Positions 55,363 through 64,000 of a stretch of DNA of 64,000 nucleotides are shown piece by piece (position 1 is the first letter of the stretch; the number at the start of each line of letters is the position of its first letter). The notes below the pieces were generated by a model. That model was not told the origin of the DNA, searched no databases, and saw only the letters and a list, made by a program, of their open reading frames with translations. The position numbers and the translations under genes are program-made. The stretch is from Mytilus californianus (Eukaryota; Mollusca; Bivalvia; Mytilida; Mytilidae): the NCBI RefSeq assembly GCF_021869535.1, contig NW_026262581.1, positions 116,898,771 to 116,962,770 on the forward strand, written 5' to 3'.

Positions 55363-55432
55363 TAAAAAATCATTGATAATATATATATAAGTAAAAAATC
55401 ATTGATAATATCTTTGCATGCGGAAGATATAT
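55282..55432. repeat. Palindrome around a (TA)n core
   Basis: The left arm CTTCCGCATGCAAAGATATTATCAATGATTTTTTACTTATATA is mirrored by the right arm ending TAATATCTTTGCATGCGGAAG. The inner part of the right arm (AAGTAAAAAATCATTGATAA) occurs twice. The core is (TA)n. A long hairpin is possible, and so is an assembly or polymerase-slippage artefact. Confidence 0.85.
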
Positions 55433-55440
55433 ATATATAT

Positions 55441-55601
55441 AGATTCTACCACTGCATCGAGTGTGATACGATATTTATCCACTCGAGACAGTTAAATTTT
55501 CAAATTTAAAACGCGAGGCTCGCCGAGCGTTTTAAATATTTAAAATTTAACTGTCGAGAGTGGATAAATATCGTATTACACGAGATTTGGTGGTGGAATC
55601 T
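55441..55601. mobile_element. 161-bp foldback MITE
   Basis: AGATTCTACCACTGCATCGAGTGTGATACG at the left pairs with CGTATTACACGAGATTTGGTGGTGGAATCT at the right. The arms continue through ATATTTATCCACTCGAGACAG and AAATTTAAAACGC to a short loop GAGGCTCGCCGA. Almost the whole element is self-complementary and non-coding. Confidence 0.85.
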
Positions 55602-56324
55602 CTTTCTCTAATGATTTTCAAACAATATGCAGGCAAACTTCTTCCTTCTTTTTGAATGATCTGCAAAAAGATGTGTTCTTTCTATGTGACGTCATCAGGC
55701 ATGGTCGCCTTTTTTCATGCCGTCACAATAGGAAATTCAGAGGAAAGCAAGAAAATCCTACGTCATAATCGGATTTTAACCAATGAAGAACTGAGATCAA
55801 ACGAACCACACGTTGATTAAATATTTTTTATACAATGGGTGCAGAAAGGGATAAATTGACGAAGAATTAGAGAAATATATATATATGGTCATATATATAT
55901 TTATCATATACTTATAGAAAATATTGGTATAATTGTACCCCATGATAAAACTAATTTGTACATATATTTATTCATTACATTTGAAAAATTGCTTTAGCCG
56001 TGTGATATGACTTTCGTTATCAACTGCTTCCGGTTTATACCAACTGCTTCCGTTTTATATCAACTGCTTCCTGTTATTAGCGCATGCTTTTCTGTAACGT
56101 TATCGCATTACAATTCGACGTCATTCGGCAAAACCCGGAAAATACACCTCAATGGTACGTATTTTGTGTAAAAAATAACAAAGTTGAATGAAAAAAACAT
56201 TAGTAATCAAGAAAATATATTATTAAAAAATGCAAAACAAATATTACAACAAACGCATTTTTTCAAAGTTTTAAAAATAGTTTTTGTCTGTATGTCTTCT
56301 CCTGAATTATATGATAAAAAGAAC
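55602..56324. other. Intergenic sequence, no gene seen
   Basis: Contains a triple 'CAACTGCTTCCGTTTTATA' motif at 56,020-56,075. Nothing else recognised. Confidence 0.45.
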
Positions 56325-56438
56325 ATAACATGTCATTTTTCATATCAGACCCCTTATCAGCCCATGGTCAAAATCATCCCTCGAGCCTGTCGGCTCTCGG
56401 GCTGATAAGGGGTCTGATATGAAAAATGCCATGTTATA
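56325..56438. mobile_element. 114-bp foldback element
   Basis: ATAACATGTCATTTTTCATATCAGACCCCTTATCAGCCC pairs with GGGCTGATAAGGGGTCTGATATGAAAAATGCCATGTTAT with one mismatch. The loop itself contains CGAGCCTGTCGGCTCTCGG. Confidence 0.88.
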
Positions 56439-56579
56439 ATCTATATATATCTAACGACAACAAATTTTCATATTATTAATTTATGTTCTAAACAAAAATA
56501 TTTTAATCAGTATTCATTGAAGAGATGTATTTACAACAAACGATAAGGATCACGGTCATCACGATGTAAAAACTCAACG

Positions 56580-56830
56580 ACATCTAGAGTCTTTGAAACA
56601 ATATAAAGATGTGTTGACAGAATGTCAAGCTCTTAAAAGTATTATTTATTATGACATAAAAAGAAGTGGGACTATCAAAAAGATTTGCCATCAGCACAAA
56701 GTTCTCTACAAAAATGAAAATAACACATAAAATAAATAATATGCGTTCGAAGCGCTTTTCTAGATTTACCTTCATCAGGAACGCTTAGAGCCAGCTGTTG
56801 CTAACTGACCAAAACATTCAGGTATGACAA
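56580..56830 (-). repeat. Reverse copy of 'GAAGGTAAATCTAGAAAAGCGCTTCG' repeat
   Basis: On the minus strand 'CTCTAAGCGTTCCTGATGAAGGTAAATCTAGAAAAGCGCTTCGAACGCA' is followed by AT-rich sequence. It belongs to the family seen at 52.5 and 53.17 kb. The minus-strand ORFs here are not supported. Confidence 0.6.
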
Positions 56831-57556
56831 AAGACAACCAGTGACGAGGTTTATTACTTGTGACGGGCACATGAAGATGTGGCGTGATTAAACTAATTCG
56901 AGATCTTATTTTAACCTTCTTCTTTTCAATCTCGATCAGTGGATAAATGAACTGGTACATTGAATACAATAAATTACATTACTCTATAACTGTTATAAAC
57001 ATGATCACAAACAAAGCAATATTAAGTTATGACGTATCAAAGAATGCTCGTTGTTACTGAAAACAAGATCATGTACTCAGCCTTTTGATATGGAATCAGG
57101 CCGTCCCAGACTCAACAATACACACTTCTTATAGGTAGCTGTTCTTGAGAATGGATGATAAAATACCACAAACACTATAGGAAGACTCGATCTTGTACAA
57201 TGCCCTAATAAAAACCTGTACAGAATTTTATTTAAAAAACAAAGAGGATATATTAGTCTGCTTAAAACTCAGAATAAATGTTCGTTTCAAAAATACCAAA
57301 AAAATTGATTGAATATCAACAGTACAAGTATAACTTATAAATATAATACCATATGTTTATTAAACTAAAAAGCAAATGTAAAAAATGTTGATTGCTTTGT
57401 CAGCCTATACACACACAAACGTTTTCCGGGATAATTTGATGTTTTTAAATCGAAATATTGTTTATTTGTTATGCCTTTATCTAAGTGCTTTCTTGTGATG
57501 ATTTTTAGTGTAAGTTCTTATATTATCATGTGTTATCCAACTGACCGAAAGCAAAC

Positions 57557-57660
57557 AATACGTTTCAGATGGGTTTTATGCTTCGAAAACTTGGAAGAGT
57601 TTTCCAATTGTTGACGAAAAAAGTTGTGTTGACACTTCATCCTTTACCGTGGATGACCAT
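57557..57660 (-). pseudogene. Detached 3' end of the 60,508-61,407 gene family
   Basis: About 104 bp match 60,428-60,531: 'ATACGTTTCAGA', 'GTTTTATGCTTCGAAA', 'ACTTGGAAGA', 'TTTCCAATTGT', 'TTGACACTTCATCCTTTACC'. On the minus strand it encodes only ...MVIHGKG and a stop, then 3' UTR-like sequence. Further upstream on that strand the match stops, replaced by a piece of family M. It looks like a truncated duplicate, with no remaining coding body. Confidence 0.75.
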
Positions 57661-57778
57661 TAAGAATGTTTATTGTTTTTGTTCCTGTTGGGTTGCTATC
57701 TCATTGATATAATCTATGTCTGCTTCTATTCATATTCAGTAGAACAAATTGGTTCAAAATTACTTATGAAATGCTTAA

Positions 57779-58462
57779 TTAAAGGGGCATTAGCTGTCAA
57801 AATCATGTTCACCGATTTGACTCAATTCTCATATTTGATTTATAACATACTTTAACGTATATCCAAATTACAATAAGTCTGAAATAAACATTTAGCAATG
57901 CATGTACTTGATAATATTTATCAGAATTTCGTGTGTATTTCAGTCTAGACGCCATTTAACTATCGCGATGACCTCCGAATACTACCGTCGGTCACATAAC
58001 CCGATATAAATATAAACATAAATATAAATAGATAGCGACCTCGTGCAATTGGATTTTTCTTTGTCTGTTTGATTTCATGTTATTGGTTAAGAAATAAGTT
58101 AATTATCGTTTTTACCTGTATACAAATGATTTTTGGTGGATCGAATCAGTCAACAAAATGGTTCACCTTTGTTTCACTTTCAATGTTGACATGCTTTCCC
58201 TGTTAGTGGCTGAACACGACTTAAACAAGCGTAACCAATCTCTAGCTAATGGGTTAAATTGAAGGTCACATGAATACGGATTCTATGAGGCCGAATTATT
58301 CACTTGCAAGTGAATTATTCATCAACGATGTTTCTGTGCTTATTTTGACAAAATTGAACCAAATTACTGCTAAAAGCGAATTATTATTTCATTATTTCAC
58401 TTTTATTAATGATTGAACCACACTAAATCATATTCTATTTTTTTTCATATCTCGTAGCTAAT
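57779..58462 (+). mobile_element. Second TTAAAGGGGC transposon copy, right end lost
   Basis: The left end TTAAAGGGGCATTAGCTGTCAA and the order of internal blocks match 43,691-44,390, including the central palindrome at 58,293-58,320 (one half altered). The copy stops at CTCGTAGCTAAT, about ten bases short of the expected right end, where family M sequence begins. Confidence 0.82.
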
Positions 58463-58900
58463 AGATATAAGAAGATGTAGTATGAGTGCTAACGAGACAA
58501 CTCTCCATCCAAGTCACAATTTGTAAGAGTAAACCATTATAGGTCAAAGTACGGCCTTCAACACGGAGCCTTGGTTTACACCGAACAGGGTCCCAAAAAT
58601 GACTAGTGTAAAACCACTCAAACATGAAAACCAACGGTCTAATCTATATGAAAAACGAGAAACGAAAAACACTTATGAACCACATCAATAAACGACAACC
58701 ACCGAACATCAGGTTACTGACTTGGGACAGGTGCAAACAAATGCAGCGGGTTTAAACGTTTTAATAGGCACCAACCTTCACCCTACCTGAAACAATAGTG
58801 TAACGTCACAACATAGAAAGACACACTATGAAATATCAATTGAAATGGCCTATCTCAATCAAAAGACATATTAACAAAAACAAGTGAACATACACTGAAC
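58463..58900 (+). repeat. Mussel dispersed repeat family M, diverged copy
   Basis: 'AAGAAGATGTAGTATGAGTGCTAACGAGACAACTCTCCATCC', 'GTCAAAGTACGGCCTTCAACACGGAGCC', 'CGACAACCACCGAACATCAGG' and 'TGACTTGGGACAGGTGC' follow the block order of the family. It abuts the truncated transposon end, so it either inserted there or marks a recombination junction. Confidence 0.82.
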
Positions 58901-59202
58901 GAATAATTTTGATCTATGACACAATGTAAAATGCTCCTTTAATACGATCATCAACAAGATTCGCGCATTTTTGTAAAGAAAGGTCCAATGTTTGTATTAG
59001 CATTTCCTCTTATACCCTTATATTTGCAGTAAGAAAATAAGTTTACGGAATTTCCTGTTAATTTAAGAATTGGTGATATGTTGGTCCCTTCTTTAAAAAA
59101 TTTGAAGTTAAGATAGTATCCTTATCGCCATGCTGTTACATGAGTCCTTAACCTTGCTAAAGACCGAGAGGTTAAATATATATAAATATATAAATTATTT
59201 TA

Positions 59203-59388
59203 TAAAGATTTTATTCTAATGACGATTCGAGATTGATGAAACGAATGTGGAAAAAATATTTTATAGGTTAGGAATTTTCACCATATCAAGAACTAGGAAT
59301 AATGTTTTCAATATCACCGCCGGAAGTTATTTATTTTCTCCACATTCGTTTTATCAGTCTCGAATCGTCATTAGAATAAAATCTTTAA
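59203..59388. mobile_element. 186-bp foldback element
   Basis: TAAAGATTTTATTCTAATGACGATTCGAGA faces TCTCGAATCGTCATTAGAATAAAATCTTTA. The arms continue into ACGAATGTGG and CCACATTCGT. The centre is a 70-bp unrelated loop with no ORF. Confidence 0.88.
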
Positions 59389-60507
59389 ATACGCTTTAAA
59401 TATCGTGCATTTTCTCGATAAATAATGAAAACAAGTCAATATTCATTTAATGACATGTGAAAATTACAGATCGTCTTAAAAAATATATATAATTGGGTTT
59501 CAAAATAATTTTCAATCAGTACGGTTACCGACGTAAATAAACGATGAACTTGACCTAAATCGCAATAGGGATTACTTGGCTATTATTCGCAATTTCCAAT
59601 CCTCGAAAGTTCAATTACAAGAACGAATGATATTCGGTTTGATTTACACGTTTTGTACAGAGTTTCAAGTAAGAATGCAAAACGCATCTATGCAGACAAA
59701 TGATATATTCTGAGACTGTGTCGACCAAACCCTGATAATAGAAATTATAATATGCGATACAAATATAGACACTGATTTCTTTTTGCATGCTGAACAAACT
59801 TTCACAAAAGGTTAAACAAAATAGATTGTCGATTTCAGGACTACATTGCTACGAAATCTTGTAGTAATTACAGGTAAATTTGTCATGTTTTTTTCGAAAC
59901 TAATATATATTACTATTTTTAACTCTTTGCATTATTTTTTACCTAATTAGTAGAATAATTCAATAGGCTTGCTACGGGTAGATGAATTCTAATTAAGAGC
60001 CTAACGGAATAATAAACAACAAAAAACAGACAAAATTAGGAACGCATAGTTTACTCGAGAAATCAAAGACATTGATAATATCGAAAATGCGTATCACTTT
60101 TCACGTTTCAAGATCAAATGTCATCACGGAATACGATCACGCACATTAAAAATAATAAATGTTGTAACAAAAGTTGTTTTCTTTTGATATAGTTTGAATT
60201 CTCGATTATGAAATGACAGGGTGTATACCCTTATAAATGTATGTCTGGTATATTCTATGGCTAGAGGCCTACCGTCAACGTATTATGGACTTCATGCAAG
60301 CTTTTGGTTGTCATTCCTGATCTCCACTGTAGACAGCGATAACTGTTGTCATGCACCTTCTTCTTTTGACGATAGAAGATAATTATATTGAAGCAAAATG
60401 AATGAATTTCATGCATGGTCTTAATGTAATACGTTTCAGAATGTTTTATGCTTCGAAACTTGGAAGATGTTTCCAATTGTCGATGAAAAAAAAGTTTTGT
60501 TGACACT
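59389..60507. other. Intergenic / 3' UTR of the minus-strand ORF
   Basis: The part from about 60,428 to 60,507 is 3' flanking sequence of the 60,508-61,407 ORF and is duplicated at 57,557. No poly(A) signal was clear. The rest is AT-rich with no gene. Confidence 0.45.
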
Positions 60508-61407
60508 TCATCCTTTACCGTGAACGACTATGACACATTTTGGTTTCCCACGTTTTAGAATTGGTTTAATTTGGTCATTTGGGATTGATGGAAGTACAGA
60601 TTTTCGATTTTGATCCGACTCTGTGATATAATGTGGACTAGCAACTAAATGAACTCGACGTCGGTTCGTTCTAGCACTTTTTTCAGATGGAGTATTGAGG
60701 TGTTCTCTTGTGGATGGTCGACTCCACATATTATACCGACGTTCAGATCCTCGACTACTAATGTACCTAGGATCGTTCGCTGTGTCTAGCCAAGTTCTCT
60801 CTCCGGATCTGCTACCAAGATTGTGCCTTTCTCTACTATTCAATCGTTGACCGAATTCTGATCCACTACCTAACCTATAGTTATCTCTCATATCCCATTC
60901 AAACCTATGCTGCTGACGTTCCGAACTGTTTAATCTCATCGGCTCTATTTTTTTCTGTATTTCATGTGGATATTCTATAGGCTTTTGATTGCCAACTATA
61001 TTTCTTTTTCCAGATCGACTCTCTAGTGATGCCCTTTGATCTGATCGCCTATCGATTTGGAACGAACCACCACTAAAATGGTGTGTTTCTAGATTTCGTG
61101 AATCGTGATAGTACGCAAATGTCCCAGGTTTATGTGTGTTTCTACCATTTAATATTTCTTGATGCCGTCTGTCCAATCTCTTCATTTGATCACGTGGATT
61201 ATTCCAATTAGAATTGAATTGTGGTTCAGAACGCCTCTCGATAGGAACACTCCTGTCAGATCTTCCACTAAATTGCTGATGAGCAGAACGAGAAAGTATT
61301 TCTGCAGAATGAGATTTTCCATCTCGGAGTCTTTGTCTCTTGCAATTATCACATGGCCCAAGAGAAAACATAGAATGACTATTATGTATACATGGAAACA
61401 TTTTCAT
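60508..61407 (-). CDS. Hypothetical 299-aa Arg/Ser-rich protein with PILK-KP-CVI-VH tail
   Basis: A single long ORF, far longer than expected by chance here. It starts ATG at 61,407 (MKMFPCIHNSHSMF) and stops TGA at 60,508-60,510. There is a CxxC (C19, C22) followed by the basic stretch KRQRLR. The body (about 30-275) is rich in Arg, Ser, Asn, Gln and Glu with loose 'RRS', 'SRS', 'ERR' and 'SGER' repeats and looks disordered. The end is KPILKRGKPKCVIVVHGKG (PILK at 282-285). No signal peptide or membrane helix. The tail matches the + strand ORF at 45,955-46,350, and a detached copy of this gene's 3' end sits at 57,557-57,660. Nucleic-acid binding would suit the basic, RS-like composition, but this is a guess. 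The family is not recognised. Confidence 0.65.
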   Translation of the reverse strand: MKMFPCIHNSHSMFSLGPCDNCKRQRLRDGKSHSAEILSRSAHQQFSGRSDRSVPIERRSEPQFNSNWNNPRDQMKRLDRRHQEILNGRNTHKPGTFAYYHDSRNLETHHFSGGSFQIDRRSDQRASLESRSGKRNIVGNQKPIEYPHEIQKKIEPMRLNSSERQQHRFEWDMRDNYRLGSGSEFGQRLNSRERHNLGSRSGERTWLDTANDPRYISSRGSERRYNMWSRPSTREHLNTPSEKSARTNRRRVHLVASPHYITESDQNRKSVLPSIPNDQIKPILKRGKPKCVIVVHGKG

Positions 61408-62229
61408 CAGAATAAACTATATTTTGTCAATAATGGAACAAGAAAACTTAACAAAAACAATCAACTCCATAGCAAGAACATATAACGGGAAAATAAATGC
61501 CCTGCAATTCTACGCATCTGTTTGTTTATTTCTAATCCCCTTAACCTATGTTTCAAAACAGTTCACAATAGGTATTAACGTATATTATGATGTTAGTCAT
61601 AAAACAATATTAATCCCTGTACAATACACTGTCGTTATGTTATAGTTAAAAGTCTACTAAATCTAATCCGTCATGTTACAAGATTATATTGTTTTTCTTC
61701 ATAGTCTCTGATTTTTCTTATCTAATTTCTAGGTGATTATGTCTTTTCGATATAGGACAAGTTCAAAAGTGTAAAATCTGCTCTGGCGAAATTTAAAAAA
61801 CAAATGGCAAAAAAGTTATGGAAAATACATTTCTTTTAAACTTTTTGTATCTGCTATAAACAAATTTGTTAGCCTATATATCAAAAGACTTCCCTATACA
61901 AACCTCGTAATATGTAATGTGCGTCATGTGCAGGTATTAATCTTTAAATTTTTGGCACGATATTTTACAAGATTCCATTGGAGTTTATTTTTTCGCTTTT
62001 AAGTAAAGGATTGGTTCAGAACTGATTAATGACCACAGAACAAACTTGTTTCGCCACCTTCAAACATCATATATACTGGTGTAATCTAGATACATGCTGT
62101 ATTAATTTTAAAGAGACTAACGTGGTCTAGAAAAAATATGGATAATGTCTAATAGACATAAATTAAAGATTTATCTAAGTCAGCTTTAGCATGTTATAGA
62201 TCTCAGTAAAATCTATTTTTATATCCCTT
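61408..62229. other. Intergenic sequence
   Basis: Upstream of the minus-strand ORF. The + strand ORF at 61,424 (73 codons) has no recognisable feature. No repeat seen until the retrotransposon starts. Confidence 0.4.
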
Positions 62230-62248
62230 TTTAATCTGGCACATAGGT

Positions 62249-62635
62249 ATGGTCTATCACAATTAATTGATGAACCGACCAGGTATACGGATAGCAGTGC
62301 GACACTGTTAGACCTTATATTTACTGACAATGAACGTTGTGTATCGAACTTCGGAGTTAGTTCCCCTTACTTAATCTCGACCATTGCATTATTTTCTATA
62401 AACTATCCCTCAAAGTAAGAAAACCACGTGCATTTCAGCGTCGTGTCTGGGATTACAAGTCAGCTGATTTTAATAGTCTGAATACTGCATTATATAACGC
62501 TCCCTTTGATTCCGTATATGAAATTTCTGACGATGTAAACGACATTGCTAGTTATACGATTGACCTTATCACCTCCGCTTGTTCTGAATTTATACCGAAT
62601 AAAACAGTGACTATTCGTCAAAAGGATAAACCATG
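62249..62635 (+). pseudogene. LINE endonuclease C-terminus and linker (broken)
   Basis: Reads RYGLSQLIDEPTRYTDSS then ATLLDLIFTDN, the usual end of the apurinic-type endonuclease of LINEs. A frameshift follows near 62,370 (within SSPL..LDHCI), then the linker continues to KDKP followed by TGA at 62,635-62,637. Related elements typically have KPWM at this place, so TGA probably replaced TGG. Confidence 0.75.
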
Positions 62636-62637
62636 AA

Positions 62638-63180
62638 TGAGTAACGAGGTTAGGCGAGCGATTCGTAAGCGTGAGCGTTGCTTCAAAAAAATATCAACGG
62701 ACCAGGAGAGACGAAGACAAGTTATATCGCATAGTTGCTAGGAGAGAGGTCAATCGCTTAAAAAGAGATGCTAAGCAAAGATATGAAAATAATATCATTC
62801 GCTCATTTTCTAGAGAAAACCTTAATCCTAGGAAATTTTGGTCCCTTAGTAAATCTGTTTAGGTTACAATTCAGATAGAGCTGTCCCCCTTTAAAAGATA
62901 ACATGAATCTGATAACTGATGATCTTGAAAAGGCAGAACTCTTTAATTGTTATTTTTCTGCTCAGATGCACTTAGGTCAACATGAAAACGATTTACCCGC
63001 TCTACCGCCAATATCCTTTCTTACCGTCTTCAGGACGTAGTGGCTGTTGAATCAGATGTTCTTAAATATTTACGCCAATCTAACCCACGTAAGTCATGTG
63101 GCCCAGATGGTATATCAAACCATATTCTAAAGTACTGTGCTCAATCTCTGTATAAACCACTCACTAGATTGTTCAATTAA
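62638..63180 (+). pseudogene. LINE linker and first part of reverse transcriptase (broken)
   Basis: After the stop the frame reads MSNEVRRAIRKRERCFKKI. A shift into the 62,671 frame continues RRDEDKLYRIVARREVNRLK to a stop at 62,860. From about 63,037 VVAVESDVLKYLRQ and RKSCGPDGISNHILKYCA give the N-terminal RT block, ending at a TAA at 63,178-63,180. Confidence 0.75.
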
Positions 63181-63181
63181 T

Positions 63182-64000
63182 TATTTCTCACTACGTTCTG
63201 GAGTATATCCATCTCTCTGGAAAGTATATAATGTGTGCCCAGTGTACAAAAATAAAGGCGATAAAAACACCATGTCTAATTACCGACCAGTTGCTCTACT
63301 ATCATCTGTGTCCAAGATCCTTGAAAAAATCATCTTCAAGGCTATCTATGAGTTCTGTGAATTTCATGATTTACTTATCACTGAAAATTCAGGTTTTAAG
63401 AAAAACGATTCAACAGTGAATCAACTAATTACTATTACTCATGAAATTTACAAGTCATTAGATAACGGTAAGCCTGATGTATGTACAATCTTTTTAGATG
63501 TGTCAAAGGCCTTTGATAAAGTTTGGCACAAAAGCCTGATTTTCAAACTTAAACAATTTGGCATATGTGGTTCACTTTTGTCTCTTATAGAGAATTACCT
63601 TTCAGGTCGTACTCAAAGAGTCGTTATTAATGGCCAGACATCATCGAGTCAAAACATCTATGCTGGTGTACCCCAGGGCTCTATACTCGGTCCTCTGCTT
63701 TTTCTTATCTATGTTAATGATATTAAAGATGGAATTATCAGCAATATTAAACTGTTTGCTGATGATTCTTCCCTCGTCATACAAATTGATGACATCTCTG
63801 ATTGTTTTCAAACTCTGAACAGAGACCTCGACACGTTGAACACATGGTCCCATCAATGGTGTGTAACATTCAATGCACAAAAAACGGAGTATCTCATTAT
63901 TTCTAAGAAGAAGAATATACCCCATTACCCTCCATTGATCTTAAATAATGTAAATATAAAGAGAGTTACACACCATAAACATTTAGGTCTTATTTTGAAT
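63182..64000 (+). pseudogene. LINE reverse transcriptase core, open to the window edge
   Basis: 273 codons without a stop. Visible RT motifs: PVYKNKGDK, NYRPVALLSSVSKILEK, LDVSKAFDKVWH (first catalytic Asp), AGVPQGSILGPLLFLIYVND, LFADDSS (the FADD catalytic pair) and LGLILN near the edge. The core is intact, but it is out of frame with the upstream half (frame change at about 63,180), so this copy is not expected to make a full protein. Confidence 0.92.

Larger units (their letters stand above)
62240..64000 (+). mobile_element. Decayed non-LTR (LINE-type) retrotransposon, 5'-truncated, runs off the window
   Basis: The order is the end of the endonuclease domain, a linker, then reverse transcriptase, as in Jockey/CR1-like LINEs. 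The element starts abruptly within the endonuclease, so it is 5'-truncated. At least two frameshifts and two stops break the ORF. The clade cannot be settled without alignment. Confidence 0.9.

Noticed and set aside
63641-63925. Minus-strand 94-codon ORF at the right end
   Set aside because: It is antisense to the reverse transcriptase core.
1-64000. tRNA, rRNA or other structured RNA genes
   Set aside because: I scanned for tRNA A/B-box-like words and conserved rRNA stretches and saw none convincing. A covariance-model search would be needed to exclude small RNAs.

Overview
The window is nuclear genomic DNA of a bivalve mollusc, most likely a mussel of the genus Mytilus. The base composition is AT-rich, the genes carry introns, and I recognise several dispersed repeats as typical of mussel genomes. 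The clearest is the family containing 'ATTGCCAATGAGACAACT', present at about eight places in both orientations. The species call rests on my memory of these repeats, not on a search.

Positions 1-25,900 hold the 3' four-fifths of a RAD54L gene (homologous-recombination SNF2 translocase) on the + strand. Sixteen exons from 3,359 to 25,084 can be joined in frame into 608 residues plus a stop. The first roughly 140 codons lie to the left of the window. All core helicase motifs are intact. The introns are packed with small inverted-repeat elements and tandem repeats. The most unusual is at 8,862-11,057, where the 3' part of exon 6 together with its 5' splice site has been copied about 23 more times in tandem inside intron 6.

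Positions 25,900-45,900 are almost gene-free. They contain a full-length copy of the mussel repeat (27.7-28.4 kb), two large foldback elements (30.9-31.9 kb and 33.2-34.5 kb), short tandem arrays, and a 700-bp inverted-repeat transposon whose right part is tandemly duplicated (43.7-44.9 kb). One weak minus-strand exon candidate lies at 38.7 kb.

Positions 45,900-62,000 contain two small intron-less ORFs, 45,955-46,350 (+) and 60,508-61,407 (-). Their bodies are unrelated and disordered-looking, but both end in nearly the same tail (ILK, then KP, then CV and hydrophobics, then VH). A detached copy of the same 3' end sits at 57.56-57.66 kb. Between them are a 2.4-kb minisatellite (49.1-51.5 kb) that stays open in several frames, tandem copies of a dispersed repeat with an expanded 52-bp array (52.3-53.6 kb), and a cluster of palindromic foldback elements (55.3-59.4 kb).

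Positions 62,230-64,000 are a decayed non-LTR retrotransposon (endonuclease C-terminus followed by reverse transcriptase) that runs off the right edge.

Apart from RAD54L, the paired small ORFs and the retrotransposon, I see no supported protein-coding gene. No tRNA, rRNA or CRISPR array was recognised.
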